Assembly: GCA_963706555.1 (NCBI GenBank)
Contig: OY970164.1
Coordinates: 248,001-312,000, forward strand
Length of the DNA: 64,000 nucleotides
Reading direction: 5' to 3'
Source of the DNA: Bog-473 sp963706555
Lineage (GTDB): Bacteria; Actinomycetota; Acidimicrobiia; Acidimicrobiales; RAAP-2
This document shows, one piece after another, positions 54,901 through 63,887 of the stretch; the first letter of the stretch is position 1; the number at the start of each line of letters is the position of its first letter. The notes below the pieces were generated by a model. That model saw only the letters and a list, made by a program, of their open reading frames with translations. It was not told the origin of the DNA and searched no databases. The position numbers were made by a program, and so were the translations under genes.

Positions 54901-55273
54901 CGTGAGCCTCCAGGAGTCGACGGACCATTAGGCGGTGCTTGGGATCTGCGCAAATACGTGCCGCAAAGACTGCCACAGCTAAGTCGCCGTAGCGATCAAT
55001 GAAGGCAGCCATTCCCTGCTCAATATGCCATGTGTCCATTTCCTCCTCGGTCATGCTTGGAAGAAAGCAAAAGGCTCGGCCAAGCTTGGTGTGCGTGACA
55101 AGGCCTTTTGTCTCAAGCCGGGTGAGACAGGTCAGTATGGTCTTCGTCGACAGTGGACGGGAACGATCCTCATTGAGGACCGAGGTGATTTCCGCAACAG
55201 TGCTGGATGAGAGGTTCCAAAGCCCCTTCATCACTTCGCGTTCAAGCGGGCCGACTGGATCGAGTAGCCTCAA
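54881..55273 (-). CDS. BlaI/MecI-type repressor
   Basis: A 130-residue winged-helix protein from a TTG start with AGGGGG upstream. It shows LEREVMKGLWNLSSSTVAEI, then TKTILTCLTRLETKGLVTHT, then a C-terminal dimerisation helix pair. This is the BlaI/MecI/CopY fold. It is coupled to the M56 peptidase gene, which likely inactivates it. A CCTAC-GTAGG dyad lies upstream, so it is probably autoregulated and also represses the secreted-protein gene at 53392-53823. Confidence 0.88.
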   Translation of the reverse strand: MRLLDPVGPLEREVMKGLWNLSSSTVAEITSVLNEDRSRPLSTKTILTCLTRLETKGLVTHTKLGRAFCFLPSMTEEEMDTWHIEQGMAAFIDRYGDLAVAVFAARICADPKHRLMVRRLLEAHDEGGRT

Positions 55274-55324
55274 ACTGCCCCCTCAAATTCGACCTACATT
55301 GCCACACGCCCACCGTGCCATATA

Positions 55325-55340
55325 CCTACGCTACTGTAGG
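55325..55340 (-). promoter_or_regulatory. BlaI-type operator ahead of the repressor gene
   Basis: CCTAC-GCTACT-GTAGG is an inverted repeat with the half-site seen at 53872-53901. A TATATG-like -10 element follows on the minus strand, so the dyad sits in the promoter spacer. Confidence 0.65.
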
Positions 55341-55448
55341 GATACGAGAGGAACGAAGTGCCAGGCATGCGTGGGCTGTGCCCCGTAAGCATTCGACTAG
55401 TTCGTTTGAACTCCGTAGCAGGGAATCGAAATCTGGCACGTTACCTGG

Positions 55449-56390
55449 CTACGACTCGTACATTTGAGCACACCATCGTCGAAAGCGAACAATGTCTCCA
55501 TCCTCCGGGACCAGGACCGGCCGCTCTCGGTACATCTTCGACTCCCAGATGCTGATATCTTCCCGAAATACCTGCACCATCCTCAAGGCAATGAGATCCG
55601 CGATGCGACGGTTGACAACTCGCCCATTCTTTCGAATCGCCAGCCATGAGAATCTCACTTCTACACTGTCTTCGTCGATCGGGATCACCGATGAAACTGA
55701 ACAGACGGTGATAGCGCTCTCGAATCTCACTACCACGTATCCCAGTCCATAACATTCCATAGAGGACTGCAACAATGCGGTATTGCCAAATGGAGTCGGG
55801 ATCGACTCGCTAAGTTGGATCAATCGGAGCGGTCCTTCGTCAACGACTCGGAGGTCATTTATCTCCGCCAGATCGTGAAGGACGGGGACGTGTTGAAGGT
55901 CTATAAAGTTTTCGGACAGTTCCTGGCACGACGAACGAATCGAAATTCGATCCGTGCAGTAGTAATAGCCATGGTCTGCTGACTGAAACTCGGGTACATA
56001 AGGTGGGAACCAAATCGGTTGGGCTCCGTCTTGGGAGTACCAAACCATAATGTGGCCGTTCATCTCGCATACTGGCATCTGGGCGAGCACTGGACGTAAA
56101 GGGATCTGGGTGCTGTATGGGATGTCGCGAACCCGTCCGTCCGGCCCGAATAGCCACCCGTGAAATGGACACCGGATGCCCTCACTGCTACACGATCCTC
56201 CGATCCCAAGATTCGCCCCGAGGTGCGGACAGTACGCGGTCGAGACATGCGCAACCCCTATCCCATCTCTCCAGGCAATGAGATCTCTGCCGAAATATCT
56301 CATAGGCAGTATCTGGTCGGGTAAGAGGTCGGTCGACCACATGACTTGAAACCAACCCTGCGGGTATCCGAAGGGAAGCCGACCTTTCAC
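55449..56390 (-). CDS. Rieske non-heme iron oxygenase (KshA-like) 2
   Basis: A 313-residue protein. The Rieske centre is AYCPHLGANLG and then RCPFHGWLFG, with all Cys and His ligands. The mononuclear iron site is read in ENFIDLQHVPVLHD (Asp and two His), with the remaining Asp ligand further on. The size and pattern fit the KshA and sterol-oxygenase group, which hydroxylates or desaturates ring compounds and needs a separate reductase. It follows the first Rieske gene by three bases on the same strand. Its substrate is unknown. Confidence 0.88.
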   Translation of the reverse strand: MKGRLPFGYPQGWFQVMWSTDLLPDQILPMRYFGRDLIAWRDGIGVAHVSTAYCPHLGANLGIGGSCSSEGIRCPFHGWLFGPDGRVRDIPYSTQIPLRPVLAQMPVCEMNGHIMVWYSQDGAQPIWFPPYVPEFQSADHGYYYCTDRISIRSSCQELSENFIDLQHVPVLHDLAEINDLRVVDEGPLRLIQLSESIPTPFGNTALLQSSMECYGLGYVVVRFESAITVCSVSSVIPIDEDSVEVRFSWLAIRKNGRVVNRRIADLIALRMVQVFREDISIWESKMYRERPVLVPEDGDIVRFRRWCAQMYES

Positions 56391-56393
56391 GCT

Positions 56394-57431
56394 TCAGATC
56401 CCGGAATTGGAGTAGAACTGCCGTGCCCAATGGCGGTGCCGCATGATCGGGCCATCGCCACGCACCAAGTGCGGTGTTGGCAGGAACGCCTTATTCTCGA
56501 GAATCTCAATGTCTTGCCGCAATTGGCGTCGAAGGTCACGTAAGAGAAACCTCCCCATCAACCTCGTGAGACGATTCTCACGCCCGTCGCCCTTCGAGAG
56601 ATGGAGAGATACCCGCATCTCAAGTCTACAAGAGTCAATCGGAGTATTCCCAAATGTCAAGTATAGGACGAACTCCGACAATCCCTCCATATCGATCGTC
56701 ATGCGAACGTAGCTCAGTCCGGGCCCGAACTCCTGCGATATAGAGTTAGCAAGAGCCGGCCCCGTAGGTGTTGGGATCATCTGCGTTTGGCGTCGTATTC
56801 GAAATGGTCCGTCTTCATCAACTTCGTGAAGGACAACATCGTGAGAACCGTGGACTACGGCGAAATGAGCAGTATCCAACCCGTTCTCACTGAGTTCCTG
56901 CCACGACGTATTAATTGTTTGTTTGTAGCTTGAGCGAGCACACAGACGATCCGTTGACCATTCATTCAATGTCGGAAAGTCCCACTTTGGTCCTAGATGA
57001 TTGGGGTGATACCACGCAATGATTTGTCCATCATGTTCCCTCGTGGGATAGGTCTTCAATCTTGCATTAGCGTTGATATGGGTGCTGTAGGGAACCCTCT
57101 CGCAGGCCCCAACAGGGTCGAATCGCCAACCATGAAACGGGCATACAATGCAATCCCCGTCCACATTTCCATGCCCTAGATGTGCTCCAAGATGAGGGCA
57201 ATACGCATCGACCAAATGAGGACTTCCACTGTCATCACGCCATAGAGCGAGTTCCTTGCCGAATGAGAACAAGGGGGAAACAGCTCCGATCCCGAGATCC
57301 TCTGATTCGAATACGGGAAACCAACCAAACGGAATAGGAAAACTCGCTCCCTTGTCTAAGAATTTCGGGTTACTCACTGCACCCCTCGCGATCTGGCGAC
57401 GTGAAATACGCTCATTTTCGGACACCTCCAC
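56394..57431 (-). CDS. Rieske non-heme iron oxygenase (KshA-like) 1
   Basis: A 345-residue protein. The Rieske motifs are AYCPHLGAHLG and CIVCPFHGWRFD; the iron site lies in ENGLDTAHFAVVHG. The rest has the KshA-type pattern (VPYSTHINANARLKTYPTRE, DGQIIAWYH). It is a different paralogue from the next gene, not a recent copy, so the two probably act at different steps. It is 28 bases downstream of the ligase gene. No reductase or ferredoxin is encoded in the window. Confidence 0.9.
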   Translation of the reverse strand: MEVSENERISRRQIARGAVSNPKFLDKGASFPIPFGWFPVFESEDLGIGAVSPLFSFGKELALWRDDSGSPHLVDAYCPHLGAHLGHGNVDGDCIVCPFHGWRFDPVGACERVPYSTHINANARLKTYPTREHDGQIIAWYHPNHLGPKWDFPTLNEWSTDRLCARSSYKQTINTSWQELSENGLDTAHFAVVHGSHDVVLHEVDEDGPFRIRRQTQMIPTPTGPALANSISQEFGPGLSYVRMTIDMEGLSEFVLYLTFGNTPIDSCRLEMRVSLHLSKGDGRENRLTRLMGRFLLRDLRRQLRQDIEILENKAFLPTPHLVRGDGPIMRHRHWARQFYSNSGI

Positions 57432-57459
57432 CTAACTCGAACGGCGCCGAAAGATGCGG

Positions 57460-59283
57460 TCACAGACAGTCCTGCTTGACGCTTCGAACACCTAGAACCA
57501 CCACCGATTCAATAGAGGCTCCTGGGCGCGGAGCGTCTGCGTTTCTTGGTTCGACAACAATGTGCCAGATTGCTGACCGAATGGCTGCACGAGACACTTT
57601 CCCATCACCACTAGTCGGCAGCGCATCAACCACGACGAAGAGATCGGGAATCTTGTAGTCGGTCAGTCTTTCGTAGAGAAGCGACGTCAGCTGGATGAAA
57701 CAATCCGGTCCGCCCCCATTCATTTGAAGTACGGCAATTAGGCGAGGGACTCCCAGTCGTTTTTCGATACCCACGAGTGCCGCAGCGTCAACGAAAGCGC
57801 ACTCCTCCAAAACCTGTTCCACTTCGACAGGATCGATGTTATTTCCACCTCTAATGATCAGATCATCCGTACGACCCGTCACGTAAAGTCGACCATCAGA
57901 GCTCATCCACCCAGCATCTCCGGTGTCGTGCCACTCCGCGCTTACGCTCGAGACTTCTAGGTCATCTACCTTTTGGCTTCTCACCATCCGGCCGATCCTG
58001 CCATCTTCTATCTGACACTGGATTCTGCCGAGCTCCCCGGAGCCCACTTCGAGCTGGGAACCGTCAACGACCCGTACCCTGACCCCCGGCAATAACCTTC
58101 CGACGTATCCCTCTGTTGGACTAACTGGGTCCAAGAAGCTTGTGTTGGATATCCCCCCTCCTAATTCGGTAGAGCCGTAACCAACCACGACTGCGCAGCC
58201 AAGGACCGACTTCGCCCTGATAAGAAGCTCATTGCGAACTCGATCGGAACCGAAACCCAAGACGATCAAATGGGGCATGCGTCCACCATTTCTCTCCGCA
58301 GCACGAACAAACAATTCACCTGCAATCGGAGAAAGGGCGATGATATTCGCCCTCCACTTTCGCGCCAACTGGACTAGCTCAAAGGATCGAGATTGTGTGG
58401 GGACGACCAGAGTTCCCCGCGTAAGAATGGCTTGCATCATGAGGGAATGCCCCGCAACCCGCCATAGCGCAAGTGACGTCAACCACACCCGTTGACCGAC
58501 GGCTGCACGTATTAGCGCCTTCGGGTGTGACGTAATCAGCCGAACAAGACTCTGCATTTCGGCCCGCGAGAAACCCAAGTTCGAACTAAAGGCGGATCCA
58601 ATCGCATCCACGGTCGCCACTACTCCCGCCTGGGAATGTTCAACGATTTTCGGTTCGCCAGTGGTACCTGACGTAGTTAGGTACACCCTTCCCTCGGTCT
58701 CGTCGGCGTGGGGCACTGCCAGAAACTGGGCCAAACCTTTTCCATGGTGATTGCTTTTGATTTCGTCACCATTCGGCACCGAAAGAATCATTGAAGCTAG
58801 AGCGTGAAGGTCGCCCGCCGAGGCAGTCGCGAGTTCTTGCGATTTTGCGTCCTTGAACTCCGGATCGCTCAAGATGACTTCAAGGAGCGACTGATCCACC
58901 ACCCGTCGTAGCTCTGTTGGTCGCCAATTAGGATCAAGCAGCACTACGCTGCGCCTCGCCGCCAAGCAACCGAGATAGGAAGCGAGCATTTCGTCCGCAT
59001 TCGCCTCAGAAAACAGCAAACCGATACGCGCGCATCGGGTGTTGTCCCGCACGTATGAAGCGATCGCTGCCGCACGCAACGAAATCCCTTGATAGCTAAC
59101 AGCTCGATCTGGACTGCCCTGAATAACACATGCAATTCGCTTGCCAAAAATGCTCTGCACATCGAGAAAGCGTTCTACAATTGGTCCGGCGCTGGTCGAT
59201 CCCGTCTTTCGCCGTGCACTCCCTCTCCTAAGCATTGAAGACCGGAACCTACTGGCGCTTCGAGGCGTATACGCAACTTGCAT
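57460..59283 (-). CDS. AMP-forming acyl-CoA/acyl-ACP ligase
   Basis: About 607 residues from the ATG at 59283, chosen for GGGAGA upstream; an ATG at 59235 is possible. The motifs of the ANL superfamily are in order: YLTTSGTTGEPKIVEH (A3), GYGSTELGGGIS (A5), YVTGRTDDLIIRGGNNIDP (A8) and SGDGKVSRAAI with the A10 Lys. It activates a carboxylic acid as an adenylate and transfers it to a thiol, here probably the adjacent free-standing ACP. The start overlaps the ACP gene by about 35 bases. Confidence 0.92.
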   Translation of the reverse strand: MQVAYTPRSASRFRSSMLRRGSARRKTGSTSAGPIVERFLDVQSIFGKRIACVIQGSPDRAVSYQGISLRAAAIASYVRDNTRCARIGLLFSEANADEMLASYLGCLAARRSVVLLDPNWRPTELRRVVDQSLLEVILSDPEFKDAKSQELATASAGDLHALASMILSVPNGDEIKSNHHGKGLAQFLAVPHADETEGRVYLTTSGTTGEPKIVEHSQAGVVATVDAIGSAFSSNLGFSRAEMQSLVRLITSHPKALIRAAVGQRVWLTSLALWRVAGHSLMMQAILTRGTLVVPTQSRSFELVQLARKWRANIIALSPIAGELFVRAAERNGGRMPHLIVLGFGSDRVRNELLIRAKSVLGCAVVVGYGSTELGGGISNTSFLDPVSPTEGYVGRLLPGVRVRVVDGSQLEVGSGELGRIQCQIEDGRIGRMVRSQKVDDLEVSSVSAEWHDTGDAGWMSSDGRLYVTGRTDDLIIRGGNNIDPVEVEQVLEECAFVDAAALVGIEKRLGVPRLIAVLQMNGGGPDCFIQLTSLLYERLTDYKIPDLFVVVDALPTSGDGKVSRAAIRSAIWHIVVEPRNADAPRPGASIESVVVLGVRSVKQDCL

Positions 59284-59500
59284 AGACGTCTCCCAGTGTG
59301 GACCAGTTGAAAAGAGAGTCCTCGTCAACCTCGAAGCCCATTTCCTCTAGCAAGAGGAAGAGTTCATACATTCCCATCGAATCCAGACCACACTCGATTG
59401 TGAGCAGGGCAGACTCACCAAGATGACCCGTCCAATCGAACTCATCTGAGAGTCTCTCCGCGAATGCTTGAAATGACATTGCGGTATCCGATTCAGACAC
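59249..59500 (-). CDS. Acyl carrier protein (beside ligase)
   Basis: An 83-residue acidic protein with the phosphopantetheine site GLDSMGMYELFLLLEEMGF (Ser in DSM) and a typical four-helix layout. It carries substrates as thioesters on a pantetheine arm. It overlaps the ligase gene, so the ligase probably loads it. It lies 43 bases downstream of the P450 gene, which could act on the ACP-bound acid. It is one of two ACPs in this operon; the other lies near the glycosyltransferase. Confidence 0.9.
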   Translation of the reverse strand: MSESDTAMSFQAFAERLSDEFDWTGHLGESALLTIECGLDSMGMYELFLLLEEMGFEVDEDSLFNWSTLGDVYASCVYASKRQ

Positions 59501-59543
59501 TTGTTCTCCTTGCTCTCGAATACGTCCCAGTAGCTGGGTCGCA

Positions 59544-60656
59544 CTAACGAAAAGTCAACCGCGACGGCAAAGAAACGATATGATTAACGGCTGCGGACCC
59601 GCCGAATTTTGGAGGCTCCAACAAATCGATTCTGGTAATTGATCGCGCAAGGCTTTGTGCGGCGCATCTTGCCTCGATCCGTGCCATATTTGCGCCGAGA
59701 CAAAAGTGTGCTCCCGCCCCGAATGCCAGGTGAGATACTTCGTTCGCCTTATCCTTGAACGGATCAAGGTTGACCGCTTCGAATAGGACAACCACTTCGT
59801 CGCCGTATTGTATTTGTTGGCCCTCAACGACAAGGTCTTGGATTGCCACCCTCGCAACGCCGCTCTTTACGGGACTCGTCTTGCGCAGAATGTCGTCAAG
59901 TATCACGTCGCACGCCGGCGAAACATCGGAGAAGATTCGGAGACCAGACGGATCCGCTGCCAGGTATTGCACAATCTCGGAAATGTAGGTCGCTGTGGTA
60001 AGTACTCCACCTATCATTAGCAAGGCACAATTGCTGTTTATTTCCTGACGTGAAGCTCTGCCGGCGTCACTTGCGGCAACAAGTCCACTTACCAATGGAC
60101 TGGGTAACTCGTCAGCCTTCCATATCAAATCATCGAAATACGACGTGAGGTCATGGTCGGCGTCTTGGACCAATCGCCGCTTATCGCAAGAAGTAGTCCG
60201 ATCTATTCCGTCTCCGACCAAAAGGGCTAGATTCGATAGATAATCCCGATCACCTTCCGGCACCCCGAGAACGTGACCGATTCCGCAGCTTGCAATTGGC
60301 AGGGCGAATTCGGACGCCATGTCGATACTTGGGAGGAGGCAAGCGCGGTCCAGTATTTCGTCTGCCTTCTCCGTTATGATCGGCGCCAGACGATCTAAGG
60401 ATCTGTTGGAGAAGCTGGGCGCAAATAAACGTCTAAGTCGACTGTGATCGGGTTCATTTAGTGTCAGAAGGCGACTCGACTCGTTGGCGATTTGATTCGA
60501 ATCCATGGGACGCGGCGGACGTTTAACCTCTAGTAAAGGGCTGCGAAGGACTCGAGTTGCGGAGTCATATCCCACAACGAACCAGGTCTTCCCAACCTTA
60601 ACGATTGGACCCCTAGCTCTGAGGCGCCCAATGGATCCGTGTCTAAGCTTGGCCAT
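59544..60656 (-). CDS. Cytochrome P450
   Basis: A 370-residue P450. The heme loop is AFGAGAHFCLGANMARIEA (Cys thiolate). The I-helix region is LLMIGGVLTTATYISEI, and an FAPSFSNRSLDRLAP stretch corresponds to the C-helix region. It is short at the N-terminus compared with the usual 400 residues. Its start overlaps the GNAT gene upstream. In this setting it likely hydroxylates an acyl-ACP or a late intermediate. Electron donors are not encoded nearby. Confidence 0.93.
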   Translation of the reverse strand: MAKLRHGSIGRLRARGPIVKVGKTWFVVGYDSATRVLRSPLLEVKRPPRPMDSNQIANESSRLLTLNEPDHSRLRRLFAPSFSNRSLDRLAPIITEKADEILDRACLLPSIDMASEFALPIASCGIGHVLGVPEGDRDYLSNLALLVGDGIDRTTSCDKRRLVQDADHDLTSYFDDLIWKADELPSPLVSGLVAASDAGRASRQEINSNCALLMIGGVLTTATYISEIVQYLAADPSGLRIFSDVSPACDVILDDILRKTSPVKSGVARVAIQDLVVEGQQIQYGDEVVVLFEAVNLDPFKDKANEVSHLAFGAGAHFCLGANMARIEARCAAQSLARSITRIDLLEPPKFGGSAAVNHIVSLPSRLTFR

Positions 60657-61227
60657 TTGCGTCGTCCATGATTCCTCCTAGGTTGTCGTTTACCTCGGGG
60701 GTCGACCAATTGAGGCAGTAGATGTATTGGTCCCAATATCGATTGGCATAGAACGTGTGATCCCGGAGTTTCGCCACAGGAGCCAACTGACCCTCTATGC
60801 CTGATGCAAATTGGGGTTCGTTGTACTCCGGGTATTCAAAATATAGATTCGTTATTCTCCAAGAGCCACGGAGATATTTAAGCAACAATCGGAAGGCCTC
60901 CTGCATGACACCTTTACCCTGTATCTGAGGAAGGGCGACACCACCGATATATACATGTCCGAGATGAAGATTGGCGTTGTAAGCAACCACCAGACCCACC
61001 ATCCGCCGGCTCTTGGTTGTCACCACCACGAATTGGCACAAGACTCCAGGCCATAACTGCGCCAGGAACGCCTCCTTAGGAGCGCTGGTTCCGGCATAGC
61101 GCCAACCAAAATTAGCTTGATCCATCGCCAGCTCATACAGGAAGTCCGTATGGTCGGGCATGACCGGGACCAGGCTGACGAGCCGGCCGTCAAACTGATC
61201 GCGCAGGGCCGGTGGGCCTTCACTCAT
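60643..61227 (-). CDS. GNAT-family acyltransferase 2
   Basis: The ATG at 61227 overlaps the first GNAT gene by a few bases, giving about 194 residues. It shows DGRLVSLVPVMPDHTDFLYE, then HVYIGGVALPQIQGKGVMQE, the acetyl-CoA loop (Q/R-x-x-G-x-A/G), then LLLKYLRG and LYFEYPEYNEPQFASGIEGQ. It transfers an acyl group, probably to an amine. The order GNAT-GNAT-P450 with overlaps puts it in the biosynthetic operon. Substrate unknown. Confidence 0.78.
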   Translation of the reverse strand: MSEGPPALRDQFDGRLVSLVPVMPDHTDFLYELAMDQANFGWRYAGTSAPKEAFLAQLWPGVLCQFVVVTTKSRRMVGLVVAYNANLHLGHVYIGGVALPQIQGKGVMQEAFRLLLKYLRGSWRITNLYFEYPEYNEPQFASGIEGQLAPVAKLRDHTFYANRYWDQYIYCLNWSTPEVNDNLGGIMDDANGQA

Positions 61228-61786
61228 CGCGAGAACCAGTATCTGAACACGCTGCCTCTTCGAACTCGGTCCGGTAAATCGTGAGGATCCTGCAATCCCA
61301 GAATCGGCCATCCCGGAAGATGTAATTTCTGAACGTACCCTCTTGCTTTAACCCATGATTCAGGACGGACTGAATCAGCGACATGCTGAATTCAGGTACG
61401 TAAAAATAGAGCTTTCGCAAACTCCAAGTCATAAAGACGTACCGAATGTATAGGGGGAGGATCTCTCCGCCTATACCAGACCCTTGGAGCGCCTTCACGA
61501 CGGACGCGCTGACGTAGGCGTACCCATGTTGGAAATGGGCTTGGTGAGTGCTTACAAGCCCTATTGGCGCTGAGCTTCGGCGGTCTACAACAACAAGTAG
61601 CGACAACGTGTTGTCCATCAGATGTTCACTAAACATCTCAAGACGAGGAACGAATTGAGGGTATTTCCATCTAACGAGGTCGGGCTGCTCCAGCGCTAGC
61701 TGATAAATGAACTCCGTGTGCCTGGGTTCTGGCCGCTCGAGGCGAGTCCACCTTCCCTGGAGTGATGGAGTTAGTGGATTAACCAT
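61220..61786 (-). CDS. GNAT-family acyltransferase 1
   Basis: A 188-residue GNAT. It starts GRWTRLERPEPRHTEFIYQL and has the acyl-CoA loop in VVKALQGSGIGGEILPLYIR, then LRKLYFYVPEFSMSLIQSV. It resembles its downstream neighbour in layout, so the two may have arisen by duplication, but they are well diverged. It follows the SnoaL-like gene by 22 bases. As a paired set the two enzymes could acylate two positions of one product, or act together as a heterodimer. Confidence 0.78.
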   Translation of the reverse strand: MVNPLTPSLQGRWTRLERPEPRHTEFIYQLALEQPDLVRWKYPQFVPRLEMFSEHLMDNTLSLLVVVDRRSSAPIGLVSTHQAHFQHGYAYVSASVVKALQGSGIGGEILPLYIRYVFMTWSLRKLYFYVPEFSMSLIQSVLNHGLKQEGTFRNYIFRDGRFWDCRILTIYRTEFEEAACSDTGSRDE

Positions 61787-61808
61787 CTATTCGTCCATCT
61801 TCGTGCAT

Positions 61809-62327
61809 TCATACACATTGCCATGGACCCCAGTTTTCAACAATCAATCCTTGAAAAAATCGAAGCATTCCTACTCGTCGGAACTGAAAATACAATCGAT
61901 CACCCACAACTGCTCCTTGTGGCAGGAGGCCGCGGGTCTCCTGTCTTAACTTTTCGGGAGATTCGCTCGCGCCCACTCGAAATGGGTTGCCGAGCACCGA
62001 ACCAGCGACGGTCCGTATACACGGATCGCCAACGAGCGCGATGCTTCCCTCGCCAAAGATGCGATAGCCCGCCTTATCATCGGACGTGAGAACGTCCTCA
62101 ACCACAAAAGCGAAGTCCGCCAACGGCGAGGCCAAAAATTTCGCAAGCGATCTCAGGTCCTCTACCGTTCCCCAGTCGCTTCTGGTTGGTCGAACCAAGC
62201 CGGGCAGGTTCAGCGGATCGTGGTCTCGAAACCCGGCTGAAAAATAGTCATCGTAGACATGAGGGTCGCTCTGATTTAGTCCTCGATCTACCCATTGGGT
62301 AACCGCTTCGGCGGCCTGCGACGTCAC
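61809..62327 (-). CDS. SnoaL-like/NTF2-fold protein
   Basis: I use the GTG at 62327, which overlaps the ACP stop (GTGA). The 172-residue product has the SnoaL-like pattern: AVTQWVDRGLNQSDPHVYDD, then FRDHDPLNLPGL, and FAFVVEDVLTSDDKAGYRIF. Known members are polyketide cyclases, ester cyclases or hydroxylases in antibiotic pathways; others only bind ligand. In this operon it could cyclise or dehydrate the ACP-bound product. Confidence 0.72.
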   Translation of the reverse strand: MTSQAAEAVTQWVDRGLNQSDPHVYDDYFSAGFRDHDPLNLPGLVRPTRSDWGTVEDLRSLAKFLASPLADFAFVVEDVLTSDDKAGYRIFGEGSIALVGDPCIRTVAGSVLGNPFRVGASESPEKLRQETRGLLPQGAVVGDRLYFQFRRVGMLRFFQGLIVENWGPWQCV

Positions 62328-62632
62328 AATCGATCCAGTTTCGATCGAGGCTGGCTCCACACCTCAAGTTGCAAGTAGATCTTGTAAGTGTCATCAACTG
62401 TTTCAAGGATGGGAAAGTCATTTAGCAATTCACCCGACTGCGCGATCTCCTCGACCCACATGAGAAGTGTAAGCATTTCCAGCGAGTCAAAGCGCAAGTC
62501 ACTGTGGAGCCTGACCTGACTCTCGACGACACCTTCAATTTCGAATTGTTTCTTCAACTCGTGACAGAATGCCTCAAAGCTCAGGGTCGCCTTGGACTCA
62601 TCGTCCACCCCTTCAGAATTCCCGTTCAGCAT
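62324..62632 (-). CDS. Acyl carrier protein (near glycosyltransferase)
   Basis: A 102-residue acidic protein with the carrier site DLRFDSLEMLTLLMWVEEIA, where the DSL Ser should take phosphopantetheine. It starts 124 bases after the glycosyltransferase gene, and its end overlaps the SnoaL-like gene. It is clearly different from the ACP next to the ligase, so the operon seems to carry two acyl chains or handle two stages. Confidence 0.85.
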   Translation of the reverse strand: MLNGNSEGVDDESKATLSFEAFCHELKKQFEIEGVVESQVRLHSDLRFDSLEMLTLLMWVEEIAQSGELLNDFPILETVDDTYKIYLQLEVWSQPRSKLDRL

Positions 62633-62756
62633 TGGAACAAAGTGTGAAAACGTGCTTCGATGCAGATATCAATGTCATCTAGGCCTCGACGATCTTCGAT
62701 CGGCGCACTGGTTATCGTGCTCGACAAGGTGAATGCTCCCTTCTGCTCCCGGAGAG

Positions 62757-63887
62757 CTACAATCCAGCTCCTCGTTCGATTGCCTCCGCAACTGAACTTA
62801 TGGCGGGTTGGCAATGCATCGCCGCCTGAGTCGCGTGAACATTGGTTATTAGTTGGGCATCGCTCAGAGACTTCAGTACGACGTCCCTCAATTGGGCAGC
62901 GCTCTCGTTCCTCCCGACCAGTTTTCCTAGTCCGATGCTGGAGATCCGATCGGAAACGAAAAAGTGATCCGTGAATTGCGGAACTAGAAGGAGAGGAACA
63001 CCTTCGTAGATACTCTCCCTCACAGTGTTGATCGAACCATGACAGATCACAAGTTCGCATTGTTTCAGTATCCAAGAGTGAGGCACGTCGCGCTTGGATA
63101 TCACGTTGTTTGACGGACGAGGATTCCTAATTGGACTTGCGCGTCCACCCGATGAAAAAATTATATTGCGGCCGGTATCCAGTGATCGCAACGCATAGTA
63201 AAACCGCAGAAGTGAGCGTTCCGCCAAAGCTACCGTTCCGAATGACACTAAGATGGACTTCCGATACTGGAGGTCATCATACCAATCGCAAGCATCTTCT
63301 TCCGGTCCCAGCGGATTGTCCGCTTGAAAGAATGTTGCAGTTGTAGGAAGTTCACCCGCGCGATAGAAGTTCGGGACCCCTGCCTCAAAATGGCAAAATC
63401 GATACAGGTCCTGCCACCTGAACCGGTCGGGTGACAGCCCAAGACAAGAAAGCTGTCGAGCGATACCTTCGAACAAACCGGCGTGCTGCGCCCGGAGAGT
63501 TTCGAACAGGATCCAGCCAGCTGAGTAATGAGGAATCTCGTGACATTCTGCAACGGCGAAACTCGCGAACTCTCCCCCTTCCCTGAGAATCGTGTGAGGC
63601 TTCCACTGAATCGCAAACTCATTAAGGTCTTGAGTGGTTAGGTTGGTGTGTAGGCCGACGAGAGCTTCAACCTCACCGCTTAGGGGGTCAGGATCTGACT
63701 GATGTAGAGGAAGGGCCCTATCGTCTCCAATCGCCACCGCCCTAAATCCATATCGTTCTATCACCGTCCCGAACGACGGAGCTGATGCGACGCACACTTG
63801 GTGACCGCGATTCTCAAGCACTCGGATAATGGGAACAAGTGGGCGGAAATGCCCCATAAACGGGAGCGTTGCCGCCAAGATTCTCAC
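62757..63887 (-). CDS. GT1-family glycosyltransferase (macrolide/MGT type)
   Basis: A 376-residue enzyme with GT-B fold. The N-terminus has LPFMGHFRPLVPIIRVLENR, the usual acceptor-domain start. The donor-binding motif reads CHGSINTVRESIYEGVPLLL and VPQFTDHFFVSDRI (the H-G-x-x-x-x-x-E...P-x-x-x-D-Q/H pattern). Such enzymes add a sugar from a nucleotide donor to a small molecule or lipid. It is the first gene seen of the minus-strand operon; upstream genes may lie beyond the window. Confidence 0.9.
   Translation of the reverse strand: MRILAATLPFMGHFRPLVPIIRVLENRGHQVCVASAPSFGTVIERYGFRAVAIGDDRALPLHQSDPDPLSGEVEALVGLHTNLTTQDLNEFAIQWKPHTILREGGEFASFAVAECHEIPHYSAGWILFETLRAQHAGLFEGIARQLSCLGLSPDRFRWQDLYRFCHFEAGVPNFYRAGELPTTATFFQADNPLGPEEDACDWYDDLQYRKSILVSFGTVALAERSLLRFYYALRSLDTGRNIIFSSGGRASPIRNPRPSNNVISKRDVPHSWILKQCELVICHGSINTVRESIYEGVPLLLVPQFTDHFFVSDRISSIGLGKLVGRNESAAQLRDVVLKSLSDAQLITNVHATQAAMHCQPAISSVAEAIERGAGL

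Noticed and set aside
55449..63887. Reading the operon as a typical polyketide or non-ribosomal peptide cluster
   Set aside because: No ketosynthase, condensation or thioesterase domain is present in the window, so the class cannot be stated.
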